A stretch of DNA of 24,172 nucleotides from a virus. The position numbers and the translations under genes were made by a program. Below are positions 16,553-22,135 of this stretch, one piece after another. The notes beneath the pieces are model-generated. The model saw only the letters and a program-made list of their open reading frames with translations, had not been told where the DNA came from and did no database searches. Every line of letters starts with the position of its first letter. The stretch's first letter is position 1. Where the stretch lies: positions 1 to 24,172 of the IMG/VR virus record IMGVR_UViG_3300044622_000452; one strand, written 5' to 3'.

Positions 16553-16765
16553 GTGCGTAAATTGTTTTTATTTGGTGAGCGTGATCTGATCGAACTGTGC
16601 GAAGTGTGCGGCCGTGAATTGTTGGCGCCAGGTTTTGTAAGTGTTGCTGTGCGCTGTGAGTGGTGGGCAGTGTGTCGCCGGAATGTCACTAGCCCAGGTT
16701 TAGGTGAGTTCGGTAGTTGGCGGTGGCGGAGTGGTGGCGGTAGCGGTAGCACCATCAAGGGGTAA
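16553..16765 (+). CDS. possible plus-strand four-Cys protein, 70 aa
   Basis: This is the only plus-strand frame in the window that reads like a protein. From GTG 16553 (TTG 16547 is an alternative) it has Cys16-x2-Cys19 (LCEVCGRELLAPG), Cys35 and Cys41 (RCEWWAVCRRN), a plausible zinc-ribbon spacing. The C-terminus is Gly/Ser-rich and runs into the stem-loop at 16740-16780. There is no convincing ribosome-binding site or promoter. The competing minus-strand frame (16525-16758) is a Pro/His/Arg/Ser-rich shadow. It could be an antisense-oriented moron or chance. Confidence 0.25.
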   Translation: MRKLFLFGERDLIELCEVCGRELLAPGFVSVAVRCEWWAVCRRNVTSPGLGEFGSWRWRSGGGSGSTIKG

Positions 16766-16780
16766 CGGTGCTACCGCTAC
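16740..16780 (-). terminator. 14-bp stem-loop ending accessory operon A
   Basis: Perfect 14-base arms, GTAGCGGTAGCACC (16740-16753) and its complement (16767-16780), around a 13-base loop. It starts seven bases past the stop of the last small gene of operon A. No T-run follows on the minus strand. On the plus strand a T-rich stretch follows seven bases later, so it might act in both directions. Its arm contains GGTAGCGGTAGC, which also occurs twice at 18787-18849. Confidence 0.5.
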
Positions 16781-16786
16781 ACGGGT

Positions 16787-16951
16787 TTATTTTTGTAGGT
16801 GGCGGTAGGCCAAGTGTGTGAATGGGTATATGCACAGCATGGTGGTTGCCCACCAGATTATGCCTGCGTCTTTGCCGATGGTGGCGGCACACACAAGCAA
16901 GGTGGTGGCGGTAGTGGTGACTAACGATTTAGTGACGATGTGGTTAGTCAT
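16787..16951 (-). CDS. 54-aa two-span membrane peptide
   Basis: Begins MTNHIVTKSLVTTTATTLLV and ends AYRHLQK. There are two hydrophobic stretches, about residues 11-26 (VTTTATTLLVCAATIG) and 31-46 (IIWWATTMLCIYPFTH), separated by KDAG, which predicts a hairpin in the membrane with short ends. ATG 16951 overlaps the upstream stop as ATGA and has GGAGACAACAAA as ribosome-binding site. It is the last gene of operon A, before the stem-loop. Such hairpin peptides include small holins and exclusion proteins, but nothing here proves either. Confidence 0.6.
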   Translation of the reverse strand: MTNHIVTKSLVTTTATTLLVCAATIGKDAGIIWWATTMLCIYPFTHLAYRHLQK

Positions 16952-17118
16952 TTTGTTGTCTCCAGTTCGTCTAGTTCATAAATCATCATGTCGTCAAGGT
17001 CAAAGTAACCATCTTCTAGTTCGGCTTGTATCATTCGCAAGGCCGTGTCGTAGTTTTCGATCACGTGACAGTTCAGTTCGTAGCCTGCGCTAGTCCAAAT
17101 AGTCCATTGTTTAGTCAT
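16948..17118 (-). CDS. acidic small protein, 56 aa
   Basis: I chose ATG 17118 (MTKQWTIWTSAGYELNC) rather than the longer frame from 17175, because it begins right at the end of the upstream gene (ATGACTAA, 8-base overlap). The C-terminal half is strongly acidic (AELEDGYFDLDDMMIYELDE) and ends ETTK-stop, encoded by the ribosome-binding site of the next gene. The family is unknown. A small acidic protein next to an ArdA-bearing operon could be a DNA mimic, which is speculative. Confidence 0.6.
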   Translation of the reverse strand: MTKQWTIWTSAGYELNCHVIENYDTALRMIQAELEDGYFDLDDMMIYELDELETTK

Positions 17119-17434
17119 TGTGTATCCAATTCGATGGTGACGTTGGGAATGTTTGGTTTGGGTGTCTGCCGTCATAATGCTTTATGGCAATACCGTAATC
17201 GTTTCGTTCGCTGTCGGTCATGTTTTCCCACGTGTCACAGTCGTCTTGTGTCCAGTCGGTTGTGTCAATGACTACAAGTGTTGCTGCGTCACCAAAGGTT
17301 CCGGTGTCGGTGTCAAGCCATAGTCGGTTTGGGTAGTAGTCGTTCATGCTGTCACGGGTTTTGGTTTGTCGCATTATTTCGTTTATGAATGTGATATGCG
17401 ATTTGCGCATGATCTGGTCGTAGTCAGTGGTCAT
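17111..17434 (-). CDS. Asp/Thr-rich small protein, 107 aa
   Basis: Begins MTTDYDQIMRKSHITFINEI and has a very Asp/Thr-rich middle (LWLDTDTGTFGDAATLVVID, then TTDWTQDDCDTW). The end is Pro/Asn/Trp-rich. The family is not recognised. ATG 17434 is preceded by GGAGACAACAAA. The 20 bases around its start are identical to those at the start of the 50-aa gene (17607), whose protein begins MTTEHD, so the two gene starts may be a duplication. The acidic character is shared with its neighbours. Confidence 0.68.
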   Translation of the reverse strand: MTTDYDQIMRKSHITFINEIMRQTKTRDSMNDYYPNRLWLDTDTGTFGDAATLVVIDTTDWTQDDCDTWENMTDSERNDYGIAIKHYDGRHPNQTFPTSPSNWIHND

Positions 17435-17446
17435 TTTGTTGTCTCC
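17430..17446 (-). repeat. GGAGACAACAAAATGAC start module (also 17603-17619 and 16947-16963)
   Basis: An identical 17-base sequence containing ribosome-binding site, spacer, ATG and second codon stands before three genes of operon A. A close variant, GGAGAAACAAAATGA, stands before the ArdA-like gene (16145-16159). At three of the four sites it also encodes the C-terminus (ETTK or GETK) and stop of the preceding gene. Confidence 0.75.
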
Positions 17447-17454
17447 TGTTTTGG

Positions 17455-17607
17455 TTAGCTGACGTTTGCGGATAGTAATTCACATTCTTTGCAGGTAGTC
17501 CAATCTCCTGTTACTTCGCATTGTTCGCCATCGTAAATTGCATGGCCCAAGCTTCGTAGTTTCCACAGTTCTGCAAAGAACGGGTTTGTGTCATGTTCGG
17601 TGGTCAT
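17455..17607 (-). CDS. three-Cys microprotein, 50 aa
   Basis: Found by reading from the repeated ribosome-binding module: ATG 17607, TAA at 17455-17457. Cys30, Cys39 and Cys42 (GEQCEVTGDWTTCKECE) suggest half of a zinc site or a metal-bridged dimer. It begins MTTEHDTNPFFAELWKLRSL and has no hydrophobic segment. It overlaps the upstream gene by ATGA and is followed after 20 bases by the next start. The function is unknown. Confidence 0.6.
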   Translation of the reverse strand: MTTEHDTNPFFAELWKLRSLGHAIYDGEQCEVTGDWTTCKECELLSANVS

Positions 17608-17774
17608 TTTGTTGTCTCCATTTCATGTTGTTGGTTGTGATATTCGAGGTCATCGGTTTCCCAATAGACATAGATTTGGCCGCAAGTTAGACATTCGGCG
17701 CAAGGATTACCAGCAAGTTGTGATCGGTAGAAATACCATTTATTCGGGTAGTCGTCAATCATTATGCGGCTCAT
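17604..17774 (-). CDS. CxxCxxC microprotein, 56 aa
   Basis: ATG 17774 overlaps the stop of the SQGDG-family gene as ATGA. Tyr/Trp/Asp-rich N-terminus (MIDDYPNKWYFYRSQLAG), then Cys25-x2-Cys28-x2-Cys31 (PCAECLTCGQ), then an acidic/His-rich tail (ETDDLEYHNQQHEMETTK). The final ETTK-stop is the ribosome-binding module of the next gene. A metal-binding small protein of unknown role; it could be an adaptor for its larger neighbour. Confidence 0.62.
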   Translation of the reverse strand: MSRIMIDDYPNKWYFYRSQLAGNPCAECLTCGQIYVYWETDDLEYHNQQHEMETTK

Positions 17775-18385
17775 TTGTCACTCCAAAACTCAATGCTGTC
17801 AATTTCACCATTTTCGGTAAAACGGCGTGAGTAATCGTTGTTTAGATATTCACGGATAGTTTCTTCACAAGTAAGCCATTTGATTTGGTCATACCCAATT
17901 TGTTCTAGCTGTCGGCAGATATCACGTATCTGGTCTGCAAATTGTTCGTTCTCTGGGCAGTCACTATCTATTTCGTAACCATCTTCGTCATACCGGAATA
18001 CGGCGATATTCATGGTGTATGCGTGGCTGTAATGGTTGCTTAGGCTGTTGCGGGTCAAGGTTGCGGTAGTGCCGTTGCCCCACTCTAATTTTGGTGCATC
18101 ATCGCTGTTTAGTGTGCCGTAGATCGCAACACCATCGCCCTGACTGTTAGATAGTGACCATTCGATTTGTAGGCCAACACGTTTTGTTAGTTCTTTGCTG
18201 CTGATCTCACCAACACATTCGCCAGTAAGCATCGTTAGTAGTTCGCCGTTCAGACATTCTGCGATTTGGTCTGGGTCTATCCAGTCATATAGCAACGCTG
18301 ACATTTTTTCTAATGCGTATTGACGAGCTGTATCTGACAGTTCATCTAACGTAAACACGGTTTTTGTTACCGTTGTTGGTTTCAT
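17771..18385 (-). CDS. SQGDG-motif phage accessory protein, 204 aa
   Basis: This protein belongs by eye to a family widespread in phages and plasmids. It carries a start of the type FTLDELSDTARQYALEK, a central NSQGDGVAIYG (about residues 80-90) and a C-terminal block with a Cys-rich, acidic half (LTCEETIREYLNN). Members are sometimes labelled antitoxin-like, without biochemical proof that I know of. I prefer ATG 18385 to the GTG at 18388, because the leader's GGGAG then sits seven bases away instead of four. It is the first gene of operon A, with a consensus promoter, and is followed by five micro-genes. Co-regulation with the ArdA operon suggests an anti-defence or host-modulating role (inference). 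Confidence 0.75.
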   Translation of the reverse strand: MKPTTVTKTVFTLDELSDTARQYALEKMSALLYDWIDPDQIAECLNGELLTMLTGECVGEISSKELTKRVGLQIEWSLSNSQGDGVAIYGTLNSDDAPKLEWGNGTTATLTRNSLSNHYSHAYTMNIAVFRYDEDGYEIDSDCPENEQFADQIRDICRQLEQIGYDQIKWLTCEETIREYLNNDYSRRFTENGEIDSIEFWSDK

Positions 18386-18386
18386 C

Positions 18387-18402
18387 ACACTCTCCCAAGT
18401 GT
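18387..18402 (-). promoter_or_regulatory. leader inverted repeat with ribosome-binding site in its loop, copy A
   Basis: Identical to the 16 bases at 16431-16446 (ACACTTGGGAGAGTGT on the minus strand), one base before ATG 18385. The Shine-Dalgarno lies in the six-base loop. Two perfect copies in front of two separate operons argue for a shared regulator or shared origin. Confidence 0.6.
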
Positions 18403-18404
18403 TC

Positions 18405-18419
18405 CCCCGTCAAGCGGGG
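18405..18419 (-). promoter_or_regulatory. GC-rich leader hairpin of operon A
   Basis: CCCCG-CTTGA-CGGGG on the minus strand, immediately downstream of the predicted transcription start and upstream of the SQGDG gene. It has no T-tract. It may stabilise the 5' end of the message, or attenuate. The operon B leader has no counterpart. Confidence 0.45.
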
Positions 18420-18427
18420 CTAGGGAC

Positions 18428-18456
18428 AGTATGACTAACTATTTTTGGAATGTCAA
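18428..18456 (-). promoter_or_regulatory. promoter of accessory operon A
   Basis: Minus strand TTGACA (18456 to 18451), a 17-base spacer and CATACT (18433 to 18428), which is a near-consensus vegetative-sigma promoter. Predicted start is about 18421, giving a leader of roughly 36 bases. It lies immediately after the stop of the 41-aa gene. Confidence 0.68.
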
Positions 18457-18463
18457 GTAACGA

Positions 18464-18589
18464 TCAGAAGTATTTTTGTTTCCAGTAGTCAAGCAAACAC
18501 GCTATGCGTTCATCGTTCCATTCCGGTAGCGGGTTGTCACCATCACGATACGGTTCGCTGATCTCAAATAGTTCCGGCTGATCGCTCAT
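18464..18589 (-). CDS. acidic microprotein, 41 aa
   Basis: ATG 18589 overlaps the upstream stop as ATGA, with GGGTGAAACA before it. The sequence begins MSDQPELFEISEPYRDGDNP and ends LLDYWKQKYF; it is acidic in front and aromatic at the end. The family is unknown. It is the last gene of the DNA-metabolism block before the operon A promoter. Confidence 0.58.
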   Translation of the reverse strand: MSDQPELFEISEPYRDGDNPLPEWNDERIACLLDYWKQKYF

Positions 18590-18909
18590 TGTTTCACCCA
18601 AACTCTGATCGGCCTAGCGTGGCAGGCCACACGTTGCGATGGTCGATAGATGTTGGTTGGTCGAATGACATTGTTTGCTGCGGCATGACGTAGTACTGCA
18701 CCGATAGCACGTGGCTCATGTGGTGTTGGTAGCTGTGCATCAGTGAGTGCTTGCCAGATGTCATCGGTAGTGAACTCGTTGGTATTGGTAGCGGTAGCAA
18801 CAACGATGCGGTAGCACTCTGCGAACCATTCAGGGTTGGTAGCGGTAGCGACTTGTGCGATTGCTTGTTCTTTGGCTTCGGTAGCGGAGATGATGTCTAA
18901 TAGGTTCAT
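18586..18909 (-). CDS. winged-helix-like DNA-binding protein, 107 aa, tentative
   Basis: The second half has the pattern EFTTDDIWQAL, PHEPRAIGAVLRHAAANNVI and a final HARPIRVW. In my recollection it recurs in small actinophage and plasmid proteins and looks like a winged helix (helix, recognition helix with RAIGAVLR, then a basic wing). The first half has an internal near-repeat, VATATN at about residues 20-25 and 37-42, caused by the DNA repeat GGTAGCGGTAGC. ATG 18909 has GAGGACACA upstream. A transcriptional regulator or DNA-modifying accessory protein is plausible. The target is unknown. Confidence 0.7.
   Translation of the reverse strand: MNLLDIISATEAKEQAIAQVATATNPEWFAECYRIVVATATNTNEFTTDDIWQALTDAQLPTPHEPRAIGAVLRHAAANNVIRPTNIYRPSQRVACHARPIRVWVKQ
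18787..18849. repeat. GGTAGCGGTAGC repeats (18787-18798 and 18838-18849)
   Basis: Two perfect plus-strand copies inside the winged-helix-like gene, with partial CGGTAGC copies at about 18809 and 18874. A third perfect copy lies at 16739-16750 in the arm of the operon A stem-loop. They could be binding sites, or a codon-repeat coincidence (Ala-Thr). Confidence 0.45.
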
Positions 18910-18916
18910 TGTGTCC

Positions 18917-19039
18917 TCACACTTTTATCATTGGGATTGGTTTGTGTTTGTTGCTGCACGTTGGTGGTTGCACTACGGGCAGGTGCGTAATCATTCGTTG
19001 CTGACAATTTGGGCATGACCAGTGTTCACCTTTTGGCAT
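18917..19039 (-). CDS. zinc-ribbon-like microprotein, 40 aa
   Basis: ATG 19039 lies inside the end of the methylase gene (14-base overlap), whose last codons contain AAAGG but only downstream of this start. Cys9-x2-Cys12 (EHWSCPNCQQR), then Cys28 and His32 (PTCSNKHK), are spaced like a small zinc ribbon. Its stop lies nine bases before the next ATG. The tight packing supports it as a gene; the function is unknown. Confidence 0.5.
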   Translation of the reverse strand: MPKGEHWSCPNCQQRMITHLPVVQPPTCSNKHKPIPMIKV

Positions 19040-20288
19040 ATTCAACCTTTCTTATTTGTTCTGCAATCCATTTTGCTACGGGTGTGGCAACACCGTTCCC
19101 ACATTGTCGATAGCGGTGGGTGTCGGCTTGTTCTGTTCCGTCAGCTTTATACCTGGTGTGATTGTCGGGCCAACCCATCAAACGCTCACATTCAAGCGGG
19201 GTTAGTCGTCGTACTGCCATTACTGGCTCTGAAATAAACATGGGAACATTGTTACCACCAGTACCCATTCGTTGCTTTAGTGTTTGTACTGGTGGCTCGT
19301 ACACGCGCACATCATCTACTCGCGTGCCATCTAAAAGCATTGGTTGTTCTTCCCAGGGTACACCAGCATCAGAAAACCATTCAACCCCAACAGGAACTAA
19401 AGACCAATCAGAGGGCTTGTGGGTTGGCATTGGTTCAACAACGCATTTGTTTTCAGCAACGTATTGGTTGCCGACACCTTTATAGTCTCTTGCTGCGAGT
19501 GTGCCAACAACTTCTTGGTTTTCAACAACCATGTTGTAATACTCTGATCCGCTTGGACCTGCAGAACCTTTATACCATTTAGAAGTCACAGAGGTTCTAA
19601 GAATGTCTCCATTTTCGGTGCTTCCTGCTGCCCACTGACCATCGCTTCCAAAGCTTTCTGTAACTTGGCCGGAAGGTTCTTTCCTCTTTTGTTTGCCCTT
19701 CTTAGTATCCCCTGGCACGCTTTCGGTGACAGGTAGTAGCGGGTTTGGACATCGCTCGGCGGTTGAAGGATCGAAGCAAGAGACGAGGAACACGCGCCTT
19801 CGTCGTTGGGGGACTCCGAAGTACTGTGCGTCCAAGAGAGCGTACTCTTGGAGATGCGCCCCTGCTTTAGCCATTTCATTGATGACTGTCCCAAAATCTC
19901 GTCCGTTGTTTGAGGACAAAGCTCCTGCGACGTTCTCCCAGACTGTCCATCGGGGAAAAGTTCCATTGGTTGCATCTCTCATCTCCTTTATTATTCGTAC
20001 GGCTTCGTGAAATAGTCCTGAACGCTCACCTTCTAAGCCTGCTCGTTTACCAGCAACGCTGAGGTCTTGACATGGGCTGCCAAAAATGATGCAGTCCACG
20101 GGCGGGATTTCTGCACCGTTGACATCGGAAACATCAAGCCATTTCGGTACATCGGGCCAATGTTTGTTGAGGATTTGCTGACAGTTCTTATCCCATTCGA
20201 CTTGGAACTTGCAATCCCATCCCGCCTGTTCAAAGCCCATGTCAAACCCGCCAACACCAGCAAACAAACTTCCAAAAGTTAACGCCAT
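19026..20288 (-). CDS. dcm: DNA (cytosine-5) methyltransferase, orphan
   Basis: The protein transfers a methyl group from S-adenosylmethionine to C5 of cytosine in a specific site. Motif I is SLFAGVGGF (7-15), the catalytic motif IV is GSPCQDLSVAGKR (70-82, nucleophile Cys73), motif VI is ENV (118-120) and motif VIII is QRRRRVF (161-167). The C-terminal motifs are RRLTPLECERLMGWPDNHT and QCGNGVATPVAKWI. The target-recognition region, about 175-360, includes GTLAARDYKGVG. Total 420 aa is normal for the family. No restriction enzyme is beside it, so it probably protects phage DNA rather than forming a restriction-modification pair. ATG 20288 has TAGGAGT upstream. Confidence 0.95.
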   Translation of the reverse strand: MALTFGSLFAGVGGFDMGFEQAGWDCKFQVEWDKNCQQILNKHWPDVPKWLDVSDVNGAEIPPVDCIIFGSPCQDLSVAGKRAGLEGERSGLFHEAVRIIKEMRDATNGTFPRWTVWENVAGALSSNNGRDFGTVINEMAKAGAHLQEYALLDAQYFGVPQRRRRVFLVSCFDPSTAERCPNPLLPVTESVPGDTKKGKQKRKEPSGQVTESFGSDGQWAAGSTENGDILRTSVTSKWYKGSAGPSGSEYYNMVVENQEVVGTLAARDYKGVGNQYVAENKCVVEPMPTHKPSDWSLVPVGVEWFSDAGVPWEEQPMLLDGTRVDDVRVYEPPVQTLKQRMGTGGNNVPMFISEPVMAVRRLTPLECERLMGWPDNHTRYKADGTEQADTHRYRQCGNGVATPVAKWIAEQIRKVEYAKR

Positions 20289-20632
20289 TAGAAACTCCTA
20301 CATTCACATGACTTGACGTATCGCGTCTTTATTGAATCGGTATTGAAATTAGGATCGGTATAAACGAAACCGGTGCTGTCGCATTTGTCGCAACCAACTT
20401 CGGCTTGACGTACACCCATGACGCGCATGAACATTGACTTCACTTCATATTGTGTTGGGTAGTGACCTAATGATTCAGCGATTTTGAGTACGGCTTTTGC
20501 ATCTTCTTCGGTCGCATCCAGCATGAGTTCGTCTTTGACCCAAGCGTTCTTGACGGTGTTGCGAGCGATGTTTGTTGTTGGATACATACCGCACAGGCGG
20601 TCAATCATTAGTTCGATTAGTGCTGGTGTCAC
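20288..20632 (-). CDS. helical protein with C-terminal Cys pairs, possible helicase-loader type, 114 aa
   Basis: The first 75 residues are helical with the pattern IELMIDRLCGMYPT, VKNAWVKDELMLDATEEDAK and GHYPTQYEVKSMF. This is loosely like small phage helicase loader/inhibitor proteins (the SPP1 G39P type). The end has CDKCDSTGF and CECR, a DnaJ-like zinc knuckle. The start is GTG 20632, overlapping the upstream stop as GTGA. It is adjacent to replication and recombination genes. The loader assignment is weak; the alternative is an unrelated small DNA-binding protein. Confidence 0.7.
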   Translation of the reverse strand: MTPALIELMIDRLCGMYPTTNIARNTVKNAWVKDELMLDATEEDAKAVLKIAESLGHYPTQYEVKSMFMRVMGVRQAEVGCDKCDSTGFVYTDPNFNTDSIKTRYVKSCECRSF

Positions 20633-20850
20633 AACTCCACACCCTGCGCGATATGTGTACGCAACCTAGAGATGACAGACTCGGCTTGCTTCAGCGTCGC
20701 TCGACAAGCATCTAGTTCTGTGTGAAGTGAATCAGCTGCATCTTTCAGACGGTCACGTTCCTCACGCAACAGTTCATTAGCCATCTGCATCGCATCAACA
20801 CGATCCTTGTATTGCTCTAACTCAAACTCTATTGGTGTTTCTATACTCAC
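20629..20850 (-). CDS. coiled-coil small protein, 73 aa
   Basis: Almost the whole protein is a predicted coiled coil (ELEQYKDRVDAMQMANELLR and onward, heptads of Leu, Met and Ala), so it probably dimerises. GTG 20850 is supported by AGGAAGG nine bases upstream. It overlaps the end of the WhiB gene by 29 bases. Possible partner of WhiB or of the following gene; the function is unknown. Confidence 0.68.
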   Translation of the reverse strand: MSIETPIEFELEQYKDRVDAMQMANELLREERDRLKDAADSLHTELDACRATLKQAESVISRLRTHIAQGVEL

Positions 20851-21112
20851 GTCGTAACGCCTTCCTCTGTAATGGTGTTGTTCCTGCCCAGATACCTGAC
20901 TTTATATTGTTCTCCACAGCAAAGTCAAGACATTCTTTTTGTACCTTGCAAGTGAAGCAAACAGTTCGTGCCTCAGCAAGCTTCATAATGTTGATTGCTT
21001 TTTCTTCCTCGTTCAGAAAGAACAGGTCTGGGCCTGCTCCTCGACACGCTGCTTCTTCCACGAAAGCAAACTGGTTGTTGACCAGGCTGTAATAATCTTC
21101 GGCTGCCGACAT
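20822..21112 (-). CDS. whiB: WhiB-family Fe-S transcription regulator
   Basis: WhiB-like proteins carry a [4Fe-4S] cluster and bind the host primary sigma factor. All four ligands are present: Cys23, then Cys52-x2-Cys55-x5-Cys61. The family turn GIWAG (73-77) is present, with Ala in place of the commoner Gly, and so is a basic C-terminus (LQRKALRREYR). I chose ATG 21112 (96 aa), preceded by GGGAGAAGAA, over the start at 21208, which would overlap the lysozyme gene and add an acidic unmatched stretch. The gene is diagnostic of an actinobacterial host. A phage copy could redirect host RNA polymerase or block a host WhiB. Confidence 0.92.
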   Translation of the reverse strand: MSAAEDYYSLVNNQFAFVEEAACRGAGPDLFFLNEEEKAINIMKLAEARTVCFTCKVQKECLDFAVENNIKSGIWAGTTPLQRKALRREYRNTNRV

Positions 21113-21144
21113 TTCTTCTCCCTCGTTGTCGTCTTGATATTCGT

Positions 21145-21639
21145 CTATAGATTCCAATGCCTTAGCCCGCCGTTCCTGTACAAGTATCGGGCTACCGCAA
21201 GGTTGCACCGTACGTTAAACAGTACCGACAGATCGCCTCTTTGTGAAGCACATTCTTTGGCCGTGACCGTGACCCAACTGGAGTTGATCTGTAGTAGTCC
21301 TCGGTCTTGGGTTTTATTTTTATTTAGAGTGCGGTTCCAGGAAAGGGGTGAGCAGCGGCTTTCGCGCCAAGCCACATACGAGAACGTCTCGACGGGTAGC
21401 CCGAACGCTGCGAACTCATCTTCCCATTGGGGGCAACGCTTCGTTTTATCTGCCGGAACACCCTCAGGAACCACCTCAACAGGCAGTACCAGAACCTTGT
21501 CAGACGCTCTGTAAGCCTCCGAGAGAGGTGTTACTGACGGGTTCGCAGGGTTGGCAGGGGCTTCAGCAGCATGAACCATACTGCCGAAGGTAATCGTCCC
21601 TACTAGAGCAACGGCAAATAGCCGTACAAGTGATCTCAT
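21145..21639 (-). CDS. secreted lytic transglycosylase/lysozyme-like protein, 164 aa
   Basis: ATG 21639 (GGAGG upstream) opens a Sec signal peptide: MRSLVRLF, a hydrophobic core to about residue 20, and likely cleavage after VHA near 24. After a Pro-rich linker comes a transglycosylase-like domain: VAWRESRCSP with probable catalytic Glu93, QDRGLLQINSSW (111-122) and a C-terminal LAVARYLYRNGGLRHW. The domain is short (about 90 residues). Four Cys residues (69, 96, 130, 145) could form disulfides outside the cell. It would cleave peptidoglycan after export by the host, as a lysis enzyme or cell-wall remodeller. An earlier start at 21708 is less likely because the signal peptide begins here. Confidence 0.85.
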   Translation of the reverse strand: MRSLVRLFAVALVGTITFGSMVHAAEAPANPANPSVTPLSEAYRASDKVLVLPVEVVPEGVPADKTKRCPQWEDEFAAFGLPVETFSYVAWRESRCSPLSWNRTLNKNKTQDRGLLQINSSWVTVTAKECASQRGDLSVLFNVRCNLAVARYLYRNGGLRHWNL

Positions 21640-21673
21640 CGGTCCTCCAAGACTAGCAAATTTTAGGTAATGC

Positions 21674-22135
21674 TTATGAGATAAGGGAAACCAGTTCCGC
21701 AAACTCATCCAATGTCATTAACACGATACCGTCACTACTGCCATCAGGCATAGCAATCATCGCGAAAGGTCGTATGTCACCCAACGACTTTGATGCTTCA
21801 GATTGTAAACGAGCCTGGTTGAAACGAGTAGCGATCGGACCCACCTGCGCACCGGCTTTGACTTCGACACGAAAGAAGCCACCCCAATGTTCTTCATGGC
21901 GAGTGCCTGCATTACCTGTCGCACTAAGACCCAACTTCTTCCTAGCACGTCGAGCTTTGCTATCACCTTTAGTTCGTGATCGTTTTCCGCGAGCAACAGG
22001 ATCGTTACATCCTTTGACCCGTCGCTTACCGTCACGAGCTTCACGTCCCAAAGTTCCGAACTTGGGGCATCCGTCAACCGTACATTTGTCTCTGTTTCCC
22101 TCACAGTAATCCTTCCTGTTTTGTTCGACTGGCAT
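21674..22135 (-). CDS. PD-(D/E)xK-type nuclease, possible Holliday-junction resolvase, 153 aa
   Basis: The C-terminal half has the core of a small restriction-like nuclease: HEEHWGGFFRVEVKAGAQVG (80-99) with Glu81/82 and Glu91-x-Lys93, then RFNQARLQSEA and a strand PFAMIAMPDG. This order occurs in archaeal-type resolvases and phage VRR/RusA-like replacements. The N-terminus has three Cys (YCEGNRDKCTVDGC) and a strongly basic stretch (KRSRTKGDSKARRARKKLG) for DNA binding. ATG 22135 overlaps the annealing-protein stop as TAATG. Next to exonuclease and annealing protein, a branch-resolving role fits well. Confidence 0.78.
   Translation of the reverse strand: MPVEQNRKDYCEGNRDKCTVDGCPKFGTLGREARDGKRRVKGCNDPVARGKRSRTKGDSKARRARKKLGLSATGNAGTRHEEHWGGFFRVEVKAGAQVGPIATRFNQARLQSEASKSLGDIRPFAMIAMPDGSSDGIVLMTLDEFAELVSLIS

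Noticed and set aside
16525-16758. 77-aa minus-strand frame between the two operons
   Set aside because: Pro/Arg/His/Ser-rich composition without start signals, and it would start inside the loop of the stem-loop.
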